From Devosia sp. YR412 (GTDB taxonomy: Bacteria; Pseudomonadota; Alphaproteobacteria; Rhizobiales; Devosiaceae), in the NCBI RefSeq assembly GCF_900110945.1, contig NZ_FOFL01000006.1, forward strand, positions 62,001 through 126,000: a stretch of DNA of 64,000 nt, written 5' to 3'. Within the stretch, counting starts at the first letter, position 1; the number at the start of each line of letters is the position of its first letter. The notes under the pieces were generated by a model that was not told the origin of the DNA, made no database searches, and worked only from the letters and a program-made list of their open reading frames with translations. Positions 17,519 to 26,595 of the stretch are shown here, piece by piece. A program made the position numbers and the translations under genes.

Positions 17519-18631
17519 ATGGACAAGCAACAGACCTGGCCGCAGGGCGTGTTCCCGGCGCGGCTGATCGAGATGCTGCATAAAGAGGGCTCCATCGCGG
17601 CCACGCGGCCGTTCGACGAGGACCAGGTGCAGCCCGCCAGCCTCGACCTGCGCTTGGGCGACGTGGCCTTTCGCGTGCGCTCAAGCTTCCTGCCCGGCCC
17701 AAGCCATTCGGTGGCCGAGCGCATCGAAGCGCTGAAACTGCATGAGATCGATCTGACCCGGGGCGCCGTACTGGAGCGCGGCTGTGTCTATCTGGTGCCG
17801 CTGCAGGAAAGCCTCGACTTGCCCGAGGCTGTCAGCGCCTCCGCCAATCCCAAGAGTTCCACCGGCCGGCTCGACGTCTTCACCCGCGTCATCGGCGACC
17901 GGGCGCGCGGCTTCGACCAGATGCCAAATGGCTATCGCGGCCCACTCTATCTCGAAGTCAGCCCCCGCACCTTCCCGGTGCTGGTGCGCACCGGCTCGCG
18001 CCTCAGCCAAATGCGCTTCCGCTCCGGCGACAATCGCCTCACGGTCGCCGAGCATCAAGCGCTGCATGCATCCGACACCTTGGTGTTCGACAATGACGTG
18101 CCGGTCGGCGAAGGCGTAGCCCTCTCCATCGACCTCAAGGGCACCGACCGCAACGGCCTGATCGGCTTTCGCTCGCGCCGCCATACGGCCGTGGTCGATG
18201 TCGACAAGAAGGCGGCGCTCGACGTGCTCGACTTCTGGGATCCGCTGTTCAAGCGTGGCCGCGAGGAGCTGATCCTTGACCCCGACGAATTCTATATCCT
18301 GGTCAGCGACGAAGCCGTGCATGTGCCGCCGACCCATGCCGCCGAAATGGTGCCCTTCGATCCGCTGGTCGGCGAATTCCGCGTGCATTACGCCGGGTTC
18401 TTTGATCCCGGCTTCGGCCACTCGCCCGCCGGCGGCACCGGCAGCCGCGCCGTGCTCGAAGTGCGCAGCCGCGAAGTGCCGTTCCTGCTCGGCCACGGCC
18501 AGACCATCGGCCGCCTGATCTACGAACGCCTCGCCGAAGCGCCAGACCGGCTCTATGGCACGGCGCTGGGGTCGAACTACCAGGCACAGACACTGAAACT
18601 GTCGAAGCATTTCAAGCCGTTTGTGGCTTAG
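17519..18631 (+). CDS. dcd: 2'-deoxycytidine 5'-triphosphate deaminase (long form)
   Basis: 370 residues, about twice the length of classical Dcd, as in the alphaproteobacterial DCD_N family. Converts dCTP to dUTP for thymidylate synthesis. Two dUTPase-like halves are visible. The first contains QPASLDLRLGDVAFR and ANPKSSTGRLDVFTRV (the SS-x-GR-type active loop). The second contains GLIGFRSRRHTAVVD. ATG at 17519 (MDKQQTWP) is preferred over an ATG 48 bases upstream because the conserved protein begins here. The gene diverges from metZ and shares its promoter region. Confidence 0.92.
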   Translation: MDKQQTWPQGVFPARLIEMLHKEGSIAATRPFDEDQVQPASLDLRLGDVAFRVRSSFLPGPSHSVAERIEALKLHEIDLTRGAVLERGCVYLVPLQESLDLPEAVSASANPKSSTGRLDVFTRVIGDRARGFDQMPNGYRGPLYLEVSPRTFPVLVRTGSRLSQMRFRSGDNRLTVAEHQALHASDTLVFDNDVPVGEGVALSIDLKGTDRNGLIGFRSRRHTAVVDVDKKAALDVLDFWDPLFKRGREELILDPDEFYILVSDEAVHVPPTHAAEMVPFDPLVGEFRVHYAGFFDPGFGHSPAGGTGSRAVLEVRSREVPFLLGHGQTIGRLIYERLAEAPDRLYGTALGSNYQAQTLKLSKHFKPFVA

Positions 18632-18871
18632 AACAGCAACGGCGTCCGGAATCCCCGATTTTTTTCACGCAATGACCCGATCTGGCCACCCTTTGGCTAG
18701 CACATGGTGAACGATCGGGGGACGCCGGATAGCCCTCAGACGCGCCGTATTCCGGCCATCAGCGCGGCTAATTCAAACTCCTTATCCACAAGCCCTTTTC
18801 CCGCTTGCGCGGCAAAAACCCATCCCCTATAAGGCCCATGGCTTGAAGCCGGGCGGTTGATCCGCCCCGTT

Positions 18872-18947
18872 GCCCGGGTAGCTCAGTTGGTAGAGCAGCG
18901 GATTGAAAATCCGCGTGTCACTGGTTCGATTCCGGTCCCGGGCACCA
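18872..18947 (+). tRNA. tRNA-Phe (GAA)
   Basis: Full cloverleaf: acceptor GCCCGGG/CCCGGGC, D-arm GCTCAGTTGGTAGAGC, anticodon stem-loop with GAA in GATTGAAAATC, T-arm with GGTTCGATTCC, discriminator A and encoded CCA (18945-18947). Its 3' end is the integration site of the downstream island, and the last bases recur at 39830-39847. Confidence 0.97.
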
Positions 18948-18948
18948 T
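18931..18948 (+). repeat. attL core (3' end of tRNA-Phe)
   Basis: TCCGGTCCCGGGCACCAT, covering the T-arm 3' strand, acceptor strand and CCA of tRNA-Phe. It is identical to 39830-39847. Confidence 0.85.
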
Positions 18949-19287
18949 CATTCTTTTCAGATGCAGCGTTTTCAGCGGCTTAACAGCTGCTTTTGTCCCA
19001 CTGATCCCGAGACGTCGAAAAAGTGGGACTATTCGGCCGTTAACGGGCCTCTTTCGAGCTTTTCGAGACAGACACCCAAAGCATCGAAACGCCTATCACA
19101 CTGCTGCGCCAAGCCTGCTATTGCCGACCCTGGTTGACTCGCCGCCGTTGACGTCATCACACCGAGTAGCAGCAGCAACCTCTCGCCCCAGCAGTTCTGG
19201 CGCAAACGCGCGCCCTAGACCGGGCCTGCGTAGGCGAACAGCTCACTTGCCATACCGCTACAGAATCTTGTTTTACGAGGTATGGCT
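18949..19287. other. Non-coding left end of island
   Basis: No convincing gene; an ORF running across the tRNA is not protein-like. An inverted pair GTCCCAC (18995-19001) and GTGGGAC (19023-19029) lies about 50 bases inside the att core and could be arm-type recombinase sites. That role is a guess. Confidence 0.4.
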
Positions 19288-19812
19288 ATGAAACAATTCA
19301 CATATTCCCCCCTCAACAAACCCGAAAAGGTTGCAGAGGAATGGGTTCAATGGGTGTCGCAGTGGAAATGGGACCGCTTCGTCACTCTGACCTTCAACAA
19401 CGCTGCTACGAAGTCGCCCCTGAGAGGCCAGGCAGATAGACAAATCCTGGCTGCAAGGGAAAAACTCAAAGCGTGGGATGCGCGGATGCAGCGTAAGCTC
19501 ATCGGCCGAAAATGGGCTTCTAACCATGATCAGCGGCTGTTCTGCACCTATGTCCCTGAGAAGGCCACGGTCAACATTCACTGGCACGGACTGGTGCGCC
19601 TCTGGGATGTCGAAGGTGACGAACGGCGGCGGCAGCTAGCAAAATTTGATGAATGGGCCGACCGGATCTGGAGAGATTTAGTCCCACCGGGTAACGCTGA
19701 TGTTAAAGAGGTCCATGACGATCATGGAATAGCCAGGTACACTAGCAAATCACTGACGGACGTGATAAATTTCGAATATTGGGTGGCGCCTGACGAATTC
19801 TGGCGTCCTTGA
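19288..19812 (+). CDS. Small HUH-endonuclease (Rep-like) protein
   Basis: 174 residues. Three rolling-circle Rep motifs appear in order: motif I FVTLTF (~residues 31-36), motif II NIHWHGL with the His-hydrophobic-His pair (~98-100), and motif III RYTSKS, a single catalytic tyrosine followed by lysine (Y-x-x-K, ~151-154). This predicts a nickase that attaches to a 5' DNA end, as in plasmid or ssDNA-phage replication initiators. No helicase domain is present. ATG at 19288 is preferred over 19282 because AGG lies 7 bases upstream. A hairpin cluster follows the gene. The exact family is unrecognised. Confidence 0.65.
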   Translation: MKQFTYSPLNKPEKVAEEWVQWVSQWKWDRFVTLTFNNAATKSPLRGQADRQILAAREKLKAWDARMQRKLIGRKWASNHDQRLFCTYVPEKATVNIHWHGLVRLWDVEGDERRRQLAKFDEWADRIWRDLVPPGNADVKEVHDDHGIARYTSKSLTDVINFEYWVAPDEFWRP

Positions 19813-19835
19813 TCTCAGGAATTGCAACGCTGTTG

Positions 19836-19985
19836 CTCGCGAAGCGAGGACAGTTAGTAGTCTGCGCCATCGCATAGCATTTTAACTGTGGCCCTCCCTA
19901 GGATAGGCCGCAGTTGTATTCTATGGCGGATACATAAAACATACCAAAACGGGGACGCCAAAGGCGTCCCGCAAGGGCGAAGCCC
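19836..19985. repeat. Cluster of four hairpins downstream of the HUH gene
   Basis: Four stem-loops in 150 bases: 19836-19848 (CTCGC-gaa-GCGAG), 19885-19914 (ACTGTGGCC / GGCCGCAGT), 19952-19970 (GGGACGCC-aaa-GGCGTCCC) and 19975-19985 (GGGC-gaa-GCCC). Three have tri-base purine loops. Some may be terminators; as a set next to a Rep-like gene they could be a replication origin. That function is an inference. Confidence 0.5.
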
Positions 19986-20061
19986 GCGCAGTCTGGTGAA
20001 CCTAGAGTAACAACGACGTTCCCTATGCCTCGTCGCTATACATCAAGTACAATATGCAGCG

Positions 20062-20478
20062 ATGAGAATTCTAAGAATGCCGCAAAGGCCATACGAGAAC
20101 ACAAGTCTAACTCTGTTCCTACAAAAGCGAATTTTAGAACTGCAGTATCTGAAGACACAGGCGACGATTGCTTCTGAGGCGGGGTTCATAAATCCCAACA
20201 TGCTCGCGCAGATCAAAAACGGAGCTGCACGCCTCCCGTTCGATCGTGTCCCTGCCCTGGCGGCTGCGCTTGATGTAGACCCGCGCAAGCTTCTGCTGAA
20301 AGCCCTCGAACAGTCTGCCGACGACACTTCAATGCGAGCTTTTCGGGAGATTATCGGTACGATTGTAACTCGAAACGAGATTGCCTGGATCGAGGAAATC
20401 CGTGCGGCATCTGGAAATGCTGATCCGGCCGTGACCACTCGATCCCGTTCAGCCTTACGCTCCATCTTCGGGCGCTAG
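20062..20478 (+). CDS. XRE-like HTH protein
   Basis: 138 residues. A cI/XRE-like helix-turn-helix is visible at ~25-80 (TQATIASEAGFINPNMLAQIKNG, split as TQATIASEAGF and INPNMLAQIKNG, then LPFDRVPALAAALDVDP). The C-terminal tail is not recognised. It is likely a regulator of the mobile element, possibly of the HUH gene. The start is uncertain; no strong ribosome binding site is seen before 20062. Confidence 0.65.
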   Translation: MRILRMPQRPYENTSLTLFLQKRILELQYLKTQATIASEAGFINPNMLAQIKNGAARLPFDRVPALAAALDVDPRKLLLKALEQSADDTSMRAFREIIGTIVTRNEIAWIEEIRAASGNADPAVTTRSRSALRSIFGR

Positions 20479-20488
20479 CCTGTCGTAG

Positions 20489-20791
20489 ACTCTCACGGAT
20501 GATCTCGGCCTGGGGTTCGATCTGGTTTTCCTCGACGCCAACGTTTCGCTCAGCCCCGAAAACTCCTTGGTCTCGGTCACCGATGCTGACGCTGCTCACA
20601 TTCTGGGCATCGTGCCCGTCGCCGCTGCCGACTTTGTCGATCTGGGCGGCTGCCATGTGGCAACGCTCAGGAGCATTGGCCTGGGGCTACGTGCCGCCGA
20701 TGCGAACCGCTCGATCTATGTCGCGGCCATCAGTCGTGGTGCCGGCACCTACACGGCAGCCGGTGTCTCTCTGCGCCTGGGGTTCATCTAA
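20489..20791 (+). pseudogene. Remnant of a phage structural-type protein
   Basis: The frame is open from 20489 to a TAA at 20789-20791 but has no proper start after the TAG at 20486. The ~100 residues (DLGLGFDLVFLDANVSL, SVTDADAAHILGIVPV, FVDLGGCHVATLRSIGL, SIYVAAISRGAGTYTAAG) read as the C-terminal part of a small phage virion-type protein. I infer loss of the N-terminal half. Its stop overlaps the next ATG as TAATG, as in a compact phage operon. Confidence 0.5.
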
Positions 20792-21507
20792 TGCTGGGCG
20801 CGGCACGTGTCGCAATCAGTTCGACTCCCATCGCAGGTGGGGGGTGCCGGCCTGGCGTCAAGGCATGGAGTTGGGATGATTTCGACCGTGTCGATGGCGC
20901 GATCGGGGTCTCCGGTTCCGGCCACACTTGGCAGCAACTGAACCAGACTGCGTCCGCGGGTGGGTCGCGGGTACGGGCGGTCATTTCTGGCAAGAAGCTC
21001 ATAGCACCGGATGCGCCTGTTCACGCAACGAACAACCCTAGCGGCGTGACGGCGGCTTATAGCGTGTTGGACTTGGGGCGCCTCGTCACAAAGATCAGGG
21101 CGCGGATTTCGTTTGGGCCCGGTGCGGACGGTGGCAATATGACGATGGCCATCACAAAGACACTGACCCTTGGCAGTCCGTCTTACATCACCACAGACGG
21201 CGCTCTTCACTGGGTGTGGAAGAGCACATCGCTCGACATCGGGTTCTTTCCTGCCGGTGGCGGCAGCCAGCAGTTCCTCACCGGGTTTAATTATTCCGAC
21301 ATGGCTAAGGACGGCACCGAATACGAGGTCGGCGCAGACCTTGAGGACGACACCGTTATCTTTTATGGCCCGGACGGAACGACGACGACGCGAACTGACC
21401 CGCGGTTCGCAGATCTTGCGGGCCAGTACGCTACGTGGGAGCATTTCTGGCTGGCGCTACCGTCGCAGAACTGTCGATCGACCATCCACCGGATCGCTGC
21501 GAACTAA
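20791..21507 (+). CDS. Phage-like protein, possible lectin/glucanase-type beta-sandwich
   Basis: 238 residues, no signal peptide. The motif SWDDFDRVDGAIGVSGSGHTWQQ (split as WDDFDRVDGAIG and GSGHTWQQ) resembles the start of concanavalin-like domains in phage tail or receptor-binding proteins. The rest is rich in beta strands, Gly and Thr. It overlaps the preceding remnant by TAATG. Function is not established; a tail-associated role is an inference from neighbours. Confidence 0.5.
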   Translation: MLGAARVAISSTPIAGGGCRPGVKAWSWDDFDRVDGAIGVSGSGHTWQQLNQTASAGGSRVRAVISGKKLIAPDAPVHATNNPSGVTAAYSVLDLGRLVTKIRARISFGPGADGGNMTMAITKTLTLGSPSYITTDGALHWVWKSTSLDIGFFPAGGGSQQFLTGFNYSDMAKDGTEYEVGADLEDDTVIFYGPDGTTTTRTDPRFADLAGQYATWEHFWLALPSQNCRSTIHRIAAN

Positions 21508-21526
21508 ACCTTTGATGGCTCACCGA

Positions 21527-22309
21527 CTAGCAAGCCACGCTCCTTGTTGCGGCCTCGATGTCCTGCACAATCAACTCCACTTCGCTTGATAGAGTGAGCA
21601 TAGTGTCCGGCGCGGGCATTCCCGCAAGACCATCTACATCTCGTGCGAAGGCGATAATGAGCATCATAGAGGCTTCAGTCACTACGGCGTTTACCGCCTC
21701 ATCGGATAAGGCGAGTACGGCAAAATCGCCCCTTGGAGTATCAACCGTCGGGACAATCATACGGATTTCCCCTTTAGTCAGATCGCCGGACATGAAACAG
21801 GATCGCTGGCTTAGATGTGTCGTTGCCTCGATAAGCCTGCGATGCTTCGATTGGTTCGCGAGCGTTAGGGCGTAAAGCAACGGGTTGCTATCGCCGAACG
21901 GACGGTGACGCGCGATAGTATCCACCACATCGACGTGTTGAATGGTTTCCAACTTAGGACGAAGCCGCTGGAAATCTGCTTGGGTGCGCGCCAAAGGAAA
22001 ATGCGTATCGCGGCGATCTTCCCCAGTGAGTGCGAAGACTGACGCCGAAGCTGCCTGATCGAGGGCGTGACGAAGATCCTGAAGGATGCCAGACACTATT
22101 GTGTGGCATCGATCGGGGAGTTGTCGCTGAATTGTGAAAATGTGGACAAGCTTGCCTGGGAAAGCGTCGTCTCTTGTAGTGCCAAAAGCTCCAGGCTTCT
22201 CCGCCCAGTATGATTTCGACAAAGCTACAAGCTCTTCGATGCGGGCACGAGCCTCGGCGATAGTAAGGTAGGCACTTCGAAACCCTTCCATCATCGGCTC
22301 CTCATCCAC
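21527..22309 (-). CDS. Hypothetical protein, 260 aa
   Basis: Not recognised. A soluble, mostly helical protein without signal peptide or membrane segment. It contains AYLTIAEARARIEEL near the N terminus, SGILQDLRHALDQAASASV, and NPLLYALTLANQSKHRRLIEA with a His/Arg cluster. The pattern resembles uncharacterised accessory proteins of genomic islands. An internal Met at 22294 is an alternative start. It is oriented against its phage-like neighbour, so it is probably separate cargo. Confidence 0.55.
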   Translation of the reverse strand: MDEEPMMEGFRSAYLTIAEARARIEELVALSKSYWAEKPGAFGTTRDDAFPGKLVHIFTIQRQLPDRCHTIVSGILQDLRHALDQAASASVFALTGEDRRDTHFPLARTQADFQRLRPKLETIQHVDVVDTIARHRPFGDSNPLLYALTLANQSKHRRLIEATTHLSQRSCFMSGDLTKGEIRMIVPTVDTPRGDFAVLALSDEAVNAVVTEASMMLIIAFARDVDGLAGMPAPDTMLTLSSEVELIVQDIEAATRSVAC

Positions 22310-22370
22310 CTCGGAAAATTAGCCGAGCGACAGACTGCCTCAACCTTAGACAACGCACTTGTCGCCGTTA

Positions 22371-22643
22371 CTACAGTTGACTGACGACAATCATAATTAA
22401 GAGGATGCCGACGAAGAGCAGGCCGATCAGGGCTCCTATGACGCCGTTGAAGAAGAAGCCAAAAACGACCGCGGCGCAGGTAGCTGTTCCCAACAAGGCT
22501 TGTTGCTCTGCGGTAATTTGAATTTCCCACCGTGATCGTTCGGTTACGTCCGGGTCAGATTTCCGGCAATGGCTGCATGAGAATAGCCCAGAGTCAGACA
22601 TCATCCCGCCGCAGTCTGGACAGCGCTTCTTACCCATTTTCAT
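22371..22643 (-). CDS. Zinc-ribbon membrane protein
   Basis: About 90 residues from MKMGKKRCPDCGG. An N-terminal zinc ribbon has two cysteine pairs (CPDC and CSHC). Hydrophobic helices follow at the C terminus (LLGTATCAAVVFGFFFNGVIG and GLLFVGILLIMIVVSQL). The charged linker contains EQQALLG. Function unknown. The start at 22643 is chosen over the in-frame 22697 because the zinc ribbon begins right after it and a GGGGG lies just upstream. Confidence 0.5.
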   Translation of the reverse strand: MKMGKKRCPDCGGMMSDSGLFSCSHCRKSDPDVTERSRWEIQITAEQQALLGTATCAAVVFGFFFNGVIGALIGLLFVGILLIMIVVSQL

Positions 22644-22712
22644 CCCCCAAGAAGTTCGGGGAATATACGTGGCGCCAACGAGAAGAAAAGCCCTCACACC
22701 CCAACATAGATT

Positions 22713-23017
22713 GTGTCCGTGAACAAAACTGGAGCGGCGGTTGATGCCGCGAGGGCTGCGATGCTATCCGTCAAGGATGGCAAAGGCCTCGCTCGACTCG
22801 GCGACGACCTGTTCAAGCGGATGCCTGAGGCTGCAGTAGTGCCTGGCATCAAGGTCAGCACTACGGATGGTCGATGGCAGCCACTCCCCAATGAGTGCCA
22901 CACGAATGCCGCCTTCTGGGTGCGCGACAACCCGGGCGCCGAGGCGGTCGGGGGTTCTTGGTCTTCGACTTTGAAGGTTACACCGACCATGCTCTTTTCA
23001 ACGCCCAACCGTACTGA
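22713..23017 (+). pseudogene. Frameshifted small hypothetical protein
   Basis: The first ~80 codons read MSVNKTGAAVDAARAAM ... LPNECHTNAAFWVRDNPGAEAVGG. At the G5 run near 22946-22952 the frame must shift by one to continue as FLVFDFEGYTDHALFNAQPY and stop at 23015-23017. That ending fits a small conserved protein type (NECH ... FDFEGYTDHALFN). In the original frame the tail is nonsense-like and stops at 23030. Either a real frameshift or a homopolymer error. Confidence 0.5.
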
Positions 23018-24512
23018 GACTCCCAGATGAGAGGGTTGGGGATCACGCCGGCACCGCTGATGTTCCAGCGATACCCCTTTCTTGCACACATTGGGTCCGA
23101 CGAACTGTTCGGGAAAGCCGCTCAGCGGTTTAGGCTCGGACATACCCACCGTTGAAATCGTTAGAGCCACTAGACACGCCGAGGCTGACCAAGGTCAGTG
23201 CAGCGTATGACGGCAGCCTTGCTCTGATCGCAGATGTAAAACTCAACGCAGACTAGCTTGCGGTGATATATCCCAGAACTCGAAATTTGGTCTGCCGTGA
23301 CCGCGGAAATATGTCGGCTACATCTCACTCACCGCAAAGAAATATGCGGTGCCCCTTCCAGAGTGTTACATCTGTAATCAGTTTGAGGCCGTAAACCTGT
23401 TTTTGCAGAAATACGTCATTCTGGCTTTACAGATCAAACTCACAGACGCCCACTCCGGTAAATCGATTACGGTGCTCACTGAGACTCTCCGACCCGGACC
23501 GCTTACATCTTCTCACAAAGTGTCGAAACACCTGCCCAGCAGCGCCCCTGTCAATCCTATGCAGCTCAAGCCAGGTCTGACACCAATACGTCCCCGTCAT
23601 GACGCAGAACGAGGCATCTAGAGAGAGCATGCCGCTGGAATTACCCATGTAGTGACGCACGTCCTAGAGCGTCTGAGGCCGTTAGCTCATTAAAGACATA
23701 GACGGTCGAATAGCGAGCGCAAACATGCGAAGCTCGGATGAACGCGGCTCATCACGCGTCTATTCAGATCTCACGGCAAATAAAACCGGCGTGGACCAGC
23801 ACCGACACTGTCCCAACTCCGATAACCCAATTAACGATGAAAATTTCTGCCACTGATGTCGCGGGTTCAGCTTCGATTTTGGTGCCTGTCATCCGTCTGG
23901 CGAGACCGGAGATGGACACTTTATGGCGCCAAAAAAAGGCTCTCGAAACGAGGGTTTTCACACTTGGCGCCACCTTTTTGACCGCGAGAGCTAACCCCTT
24001 GTTTTACCGAGAGAAAGCGACGGGCAGAAAAGTCCGCGTTTCCTAAGTATATAAACACCCATTAAGAATTATATATATTAAGGAAAATCGGACTTTGGTG
24101 ACCGTCGGTTTTACCTCATCGGTGACGGCGAATTATCGTAAGTTACGAACGCCCGCCCCGGTTCACTCGAGGTCCTGTCTAGGATACTCACGGTTAGGTA
24201 TGGCTGCGTTCGGGTATGGCGCCGTCTAGCCGGGCGGTTCGTCCCTTCTGCATCACCAGTGGTCGACGAAGTCCTAGAAAATTACCAATGTCGAAATGGG
24301 ATGGCTCTCATCCCGACCACGCCCTGGTGTCCAAACCTCCACATTCGAACTGACCTGGGACTAGCTAGATCGCGGCCTATTATTGGTGAGCTTAGTAAGA
24401 TCGGGCAACTGCTCCTTCCCGAACGCCACGGCGTCGTCGTCGACAACGGTGAGACTTGAACTAGGCGGCAAATGCCTATCGAGGAAAAGAACGCGCCTTG
24501 CACCAGCCTTGC
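23018..24512. other. Non-coding, AT-richer island stretch
   Basis: About 1.5 kb with only short ORFs of improbable composition on both strands. I see no conserved motif, RNA gene or complete repeat. It probably represents decayed mobile DNA. Confidence 0.4.
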
Positions 24513-24830
24513 CTATTTGGTGTCGTTGGGATCTTCGGTGCGCGGTCTAGACCATACGTCAAGCAAGGCGTTTACTCTCTTCTGCACGCGCCTGCGCGCT
24601 TCAACTCTCTCGACGCCGGCAAGCAAGAGGTTGTCATAGTCGGTCATCGCGTGGCGAATGATACCTTGCATGGTTGTACCAACCGCCGCGCCAAGTGACA
24701 TCTCTTCCCAGTCCCTATCAACTATCTTTTCAGCGATGTACTCAACAGCGAACTCCGGACAGCCAGGATGGTGCTTGCGGATATGCCTTCCGACTGCCCT
24801 TTTTGTAAAACGCGTTGTCAGTTGCCGGCC
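24513..24830 (-). pseudogene. DUF2293-like protein, probably truncated
   Basis: On the minus strand the frame runs from a TGA at 24831-24833 to a stop at 24513. It contains AVGRHIRKHHPGCPE, IIRHAMTDYDNLLLAG and RRRVQKRVNALLDVW, the features of the DUF2293 family. No ATG, GTG or TTG precedes the conserved part; the first ATG (24701) is in the middle. The N terminus is therefore missing or a rare start is used. I treat it as a remnant. Confidence 0.5.
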
Positions 24831-25014
24831 TCACCCACGAGCTCAAGCGCCACAGTAATCTGCAAAAAGTGTGACGACAGCCGCCCCCTTTCTCATTGAG
24901 CAAAATATTTTAAAAAAATTACACAGATCCTCTGCAACCCCAATTCGCGATCGCTATAGCGCACTTAGAAAAGTCAGAACTCACTCTGAGCTTGCCGACT
25001 AAGGATACGCGGCC

Positions 25015-25272
25015 TTGTTGAACGTAACTGCCACTGAAAAGCCATCCCTATTGCCGCCTGGTGTACGGCCACGCGGGTTATCACGCACTGCGGCCGCTGC
25101 TTACATAGGGATCAGTGCGAGTCTCTTTGATGAGATGGTCGCCGATGGACGTATGCCGAAGCCGAAAATGGCAAACACACGTACCATCTGGGATGCCGTA
25201 GCATTGGATCTCGCGTTCGACGAGCTGCCGGCCAAGGGGACTGAAAACCCTTGGGACGCAGCATATGGCTAA
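25015..25272 (+). CDS. Excisionase-like small HTH protein
   Basis: 85 residues from a TTG start. It contains an AlpA/MerR-like winged-helix segment: LSRTAAAAYIGISASLFDEM then VADGRMPKPKM and RTIWDAVALDLAFDELP. Such proteins act as recombination directionality factors or regulators beside integrases. It overlaps the recombinase gene by 8 bases, so the two form a recombination module. A second TTG at 25018 is an alternative start. Confidence 0.75.
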   Translation: MLNVTATEKPSLLPPGVRPRGLSRTAAAAYIGISASLFDEMVADGRMPKPKMANTRTIWDAVALDLAFDELPAKGTENPWDAAYG

Positions 25273-26383
25273 GTTCCGTCTAGCGGACGGCAACGGCGAG
25301 ATCACGCTGAAGCACACCGTCGAAGACACCGACAGACATGGCAATGTCCGCGTATACTTTCGTAAGCGCGGCTGGCCAAAGGTACGTTTGCTTGAGAAGC
25401 CTGGCAGCGAGGCCTTTCTCATGGAATATCGACGTGCCGCCGCCGGCGAAGCCCCGCAGGTCAAGCAAAAGCTGTCGGTCAGTCAGAACGGTGACACGTT
25501 GGTCTGGCTATTTCTCCGATATTTTGAATCCGCAGAATTCAAGCGTCTGAGTGCCAGCACGCAGCGTGTACGCCGGCTGATCCTGGGACATATAGCTGAC
25601 GTTGACGGCAACAAGCCCTATCGGCTTATGGAGACGAAACATGTCCGCCGCATCCGGGATTTGCGAGCGGAAAAGCCCGAGGCTGCGAACGCCCGTGTGA
25701 AGGCGTTGCGCGCGGTGTTCGCATGGGCAGTGTTGCCAGGTGTCGAGCTGGCGGAGCGCAACCCTGCGAAGGATGTCCCTTACCTTGAGGCGATTGGCGA
25801 CGGTTTCCATTCTTGGACGGACGCGGAAGTCGCCCAGTTTGAAGCGCGTCATCCGGTCGGTACCAAGGCGCGCCTGGCAATGGCACTGTTGCTGCACACT
25901 AGCCAGCGCCGTAGCGACGTGGTGTTGTTCGGACCCAAGCATGTCAATGATGGGTGGCTCCACTTCACGCAGCAGAAGAACAAGGACCGTAAGCCTATCT
26001 ATCTGGAAATTCCGATCGTAGCCGAATTGCAGGCGATCCTTGATGCATCCCAACTCGGTGACGAAACCTTTTTGATCAATGCCTTCGGCAAGCCTTTCAC
26101 CGTCGCAGGGTTTGGCAATTGGTTTCGGGACCGCTGCGATGAGGCCGGCCTGAACCATTGCTCGGCGCACGGACTGCGTAAGGCGGCCGCCCGCCGTCTG
26201 GCCGAAAATGACCGTAGCGGTCACCAGATTATGGCCATCACCGGGCACACGACGCTGAAAGAAGTCGACAGATATACGAGAGCAGCTAACCAAAGGAAGC
26301 TTGCTGGGCAGGCTTTTGCGCAAACTGGAGAAACGTGGGATGTCCAGACACGTTCGCACCAAAATCAACCGAGTTCTAAGTAG
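25265..26383 (+). CDS. Tyrosine recombinase (integrase)
   Basis: 372 residues. Catalytic residues can be placed: Arg215 (TSQRRSD), Lys238 (QQKNK), His302-x-x-Arg305 (HGLRK), His328 (TGHTT) and nucleophile Tyr337 (DRYTRA). The N-terminal half carries the DNA-binding arm and core-binding helices. It is predicted to integrate and excise the island at the 3' end of tRNA-Phe. The set of residues looks intact. It lies ~6.3 kb from attL and ~13.4 kb from attR, an unusual interior position. Confidence 0.93.
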   Translation: MAKFRLADGNGEITLKHTVEDTDRHGNVRVYFRKRGWPKVRLLEKPGSEAFLMEYRRAAAGEAPQVKQKLSVSQNGDTLVWLFLRYFESAEFKRLSASTQRVRRLILGHIADVDGNKPYRLMETKHVRRIRDLRAEKPEAANARVKALRAVFAWAVLPGVELAERNPAKDVPYLEAIGDGFHSWTDAEVAQFEARHPVGTKARLAMALLLHTSQRRSDVVLFGPKHVNDGWLHFTQQKNKDRKPIYLEIPIVAELQAILDASQLGDETFLINAFGKPFTVAGFGNWFRDRCDEAGLNHCSAHGLRKAAARRLAENDRSGHQIMAITGHTTLKEVDRYTRAANQRKLAGQAFAQTGETWDVQTRSHQNQPSSK

Positions 26384-26420
26384 TGCAGTTGCGTTTTTCG
26401 CCGTGGTGACGTTGTGAGCA

Positions 26421-26442
26421 TGCATGGACCCCATGCAATTTT
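26421..26442 (+). terminator. Terminator after the recombinase gene
   Basis: TGCATGG-acc-CCATGCA, a perfect 7-bp stem, followed by ATTTTC. It separates the recombinase from the polysaccharide operon. Confidence 0.55.
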
Positions 26443-26595
26443 CATTCAACTCGCTTCAAGAAGTCCAGCATTCACAATGACCTTGGCGTCTTGATACCGC
26501 TAACCATTTGATGGTGAAGGGCTGTTGGCGGGTTCCCCTTGGATCGCTTTAATTGTAACAAGTGCTCGCGTCGAAGATGAGTGCTTGGGGTAGCG

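Noticed and set aside
18857..19291. ORF crossing tRNA-Phe
   Set aside because: It reads through the tRNA gene and att site and has no protein-like features.
23349..24503. Several 60-100 codon ORFs in the island
   Set aside because: No ribosome binding sites, conserved motifs or consistent composition; they overlap on both strands.
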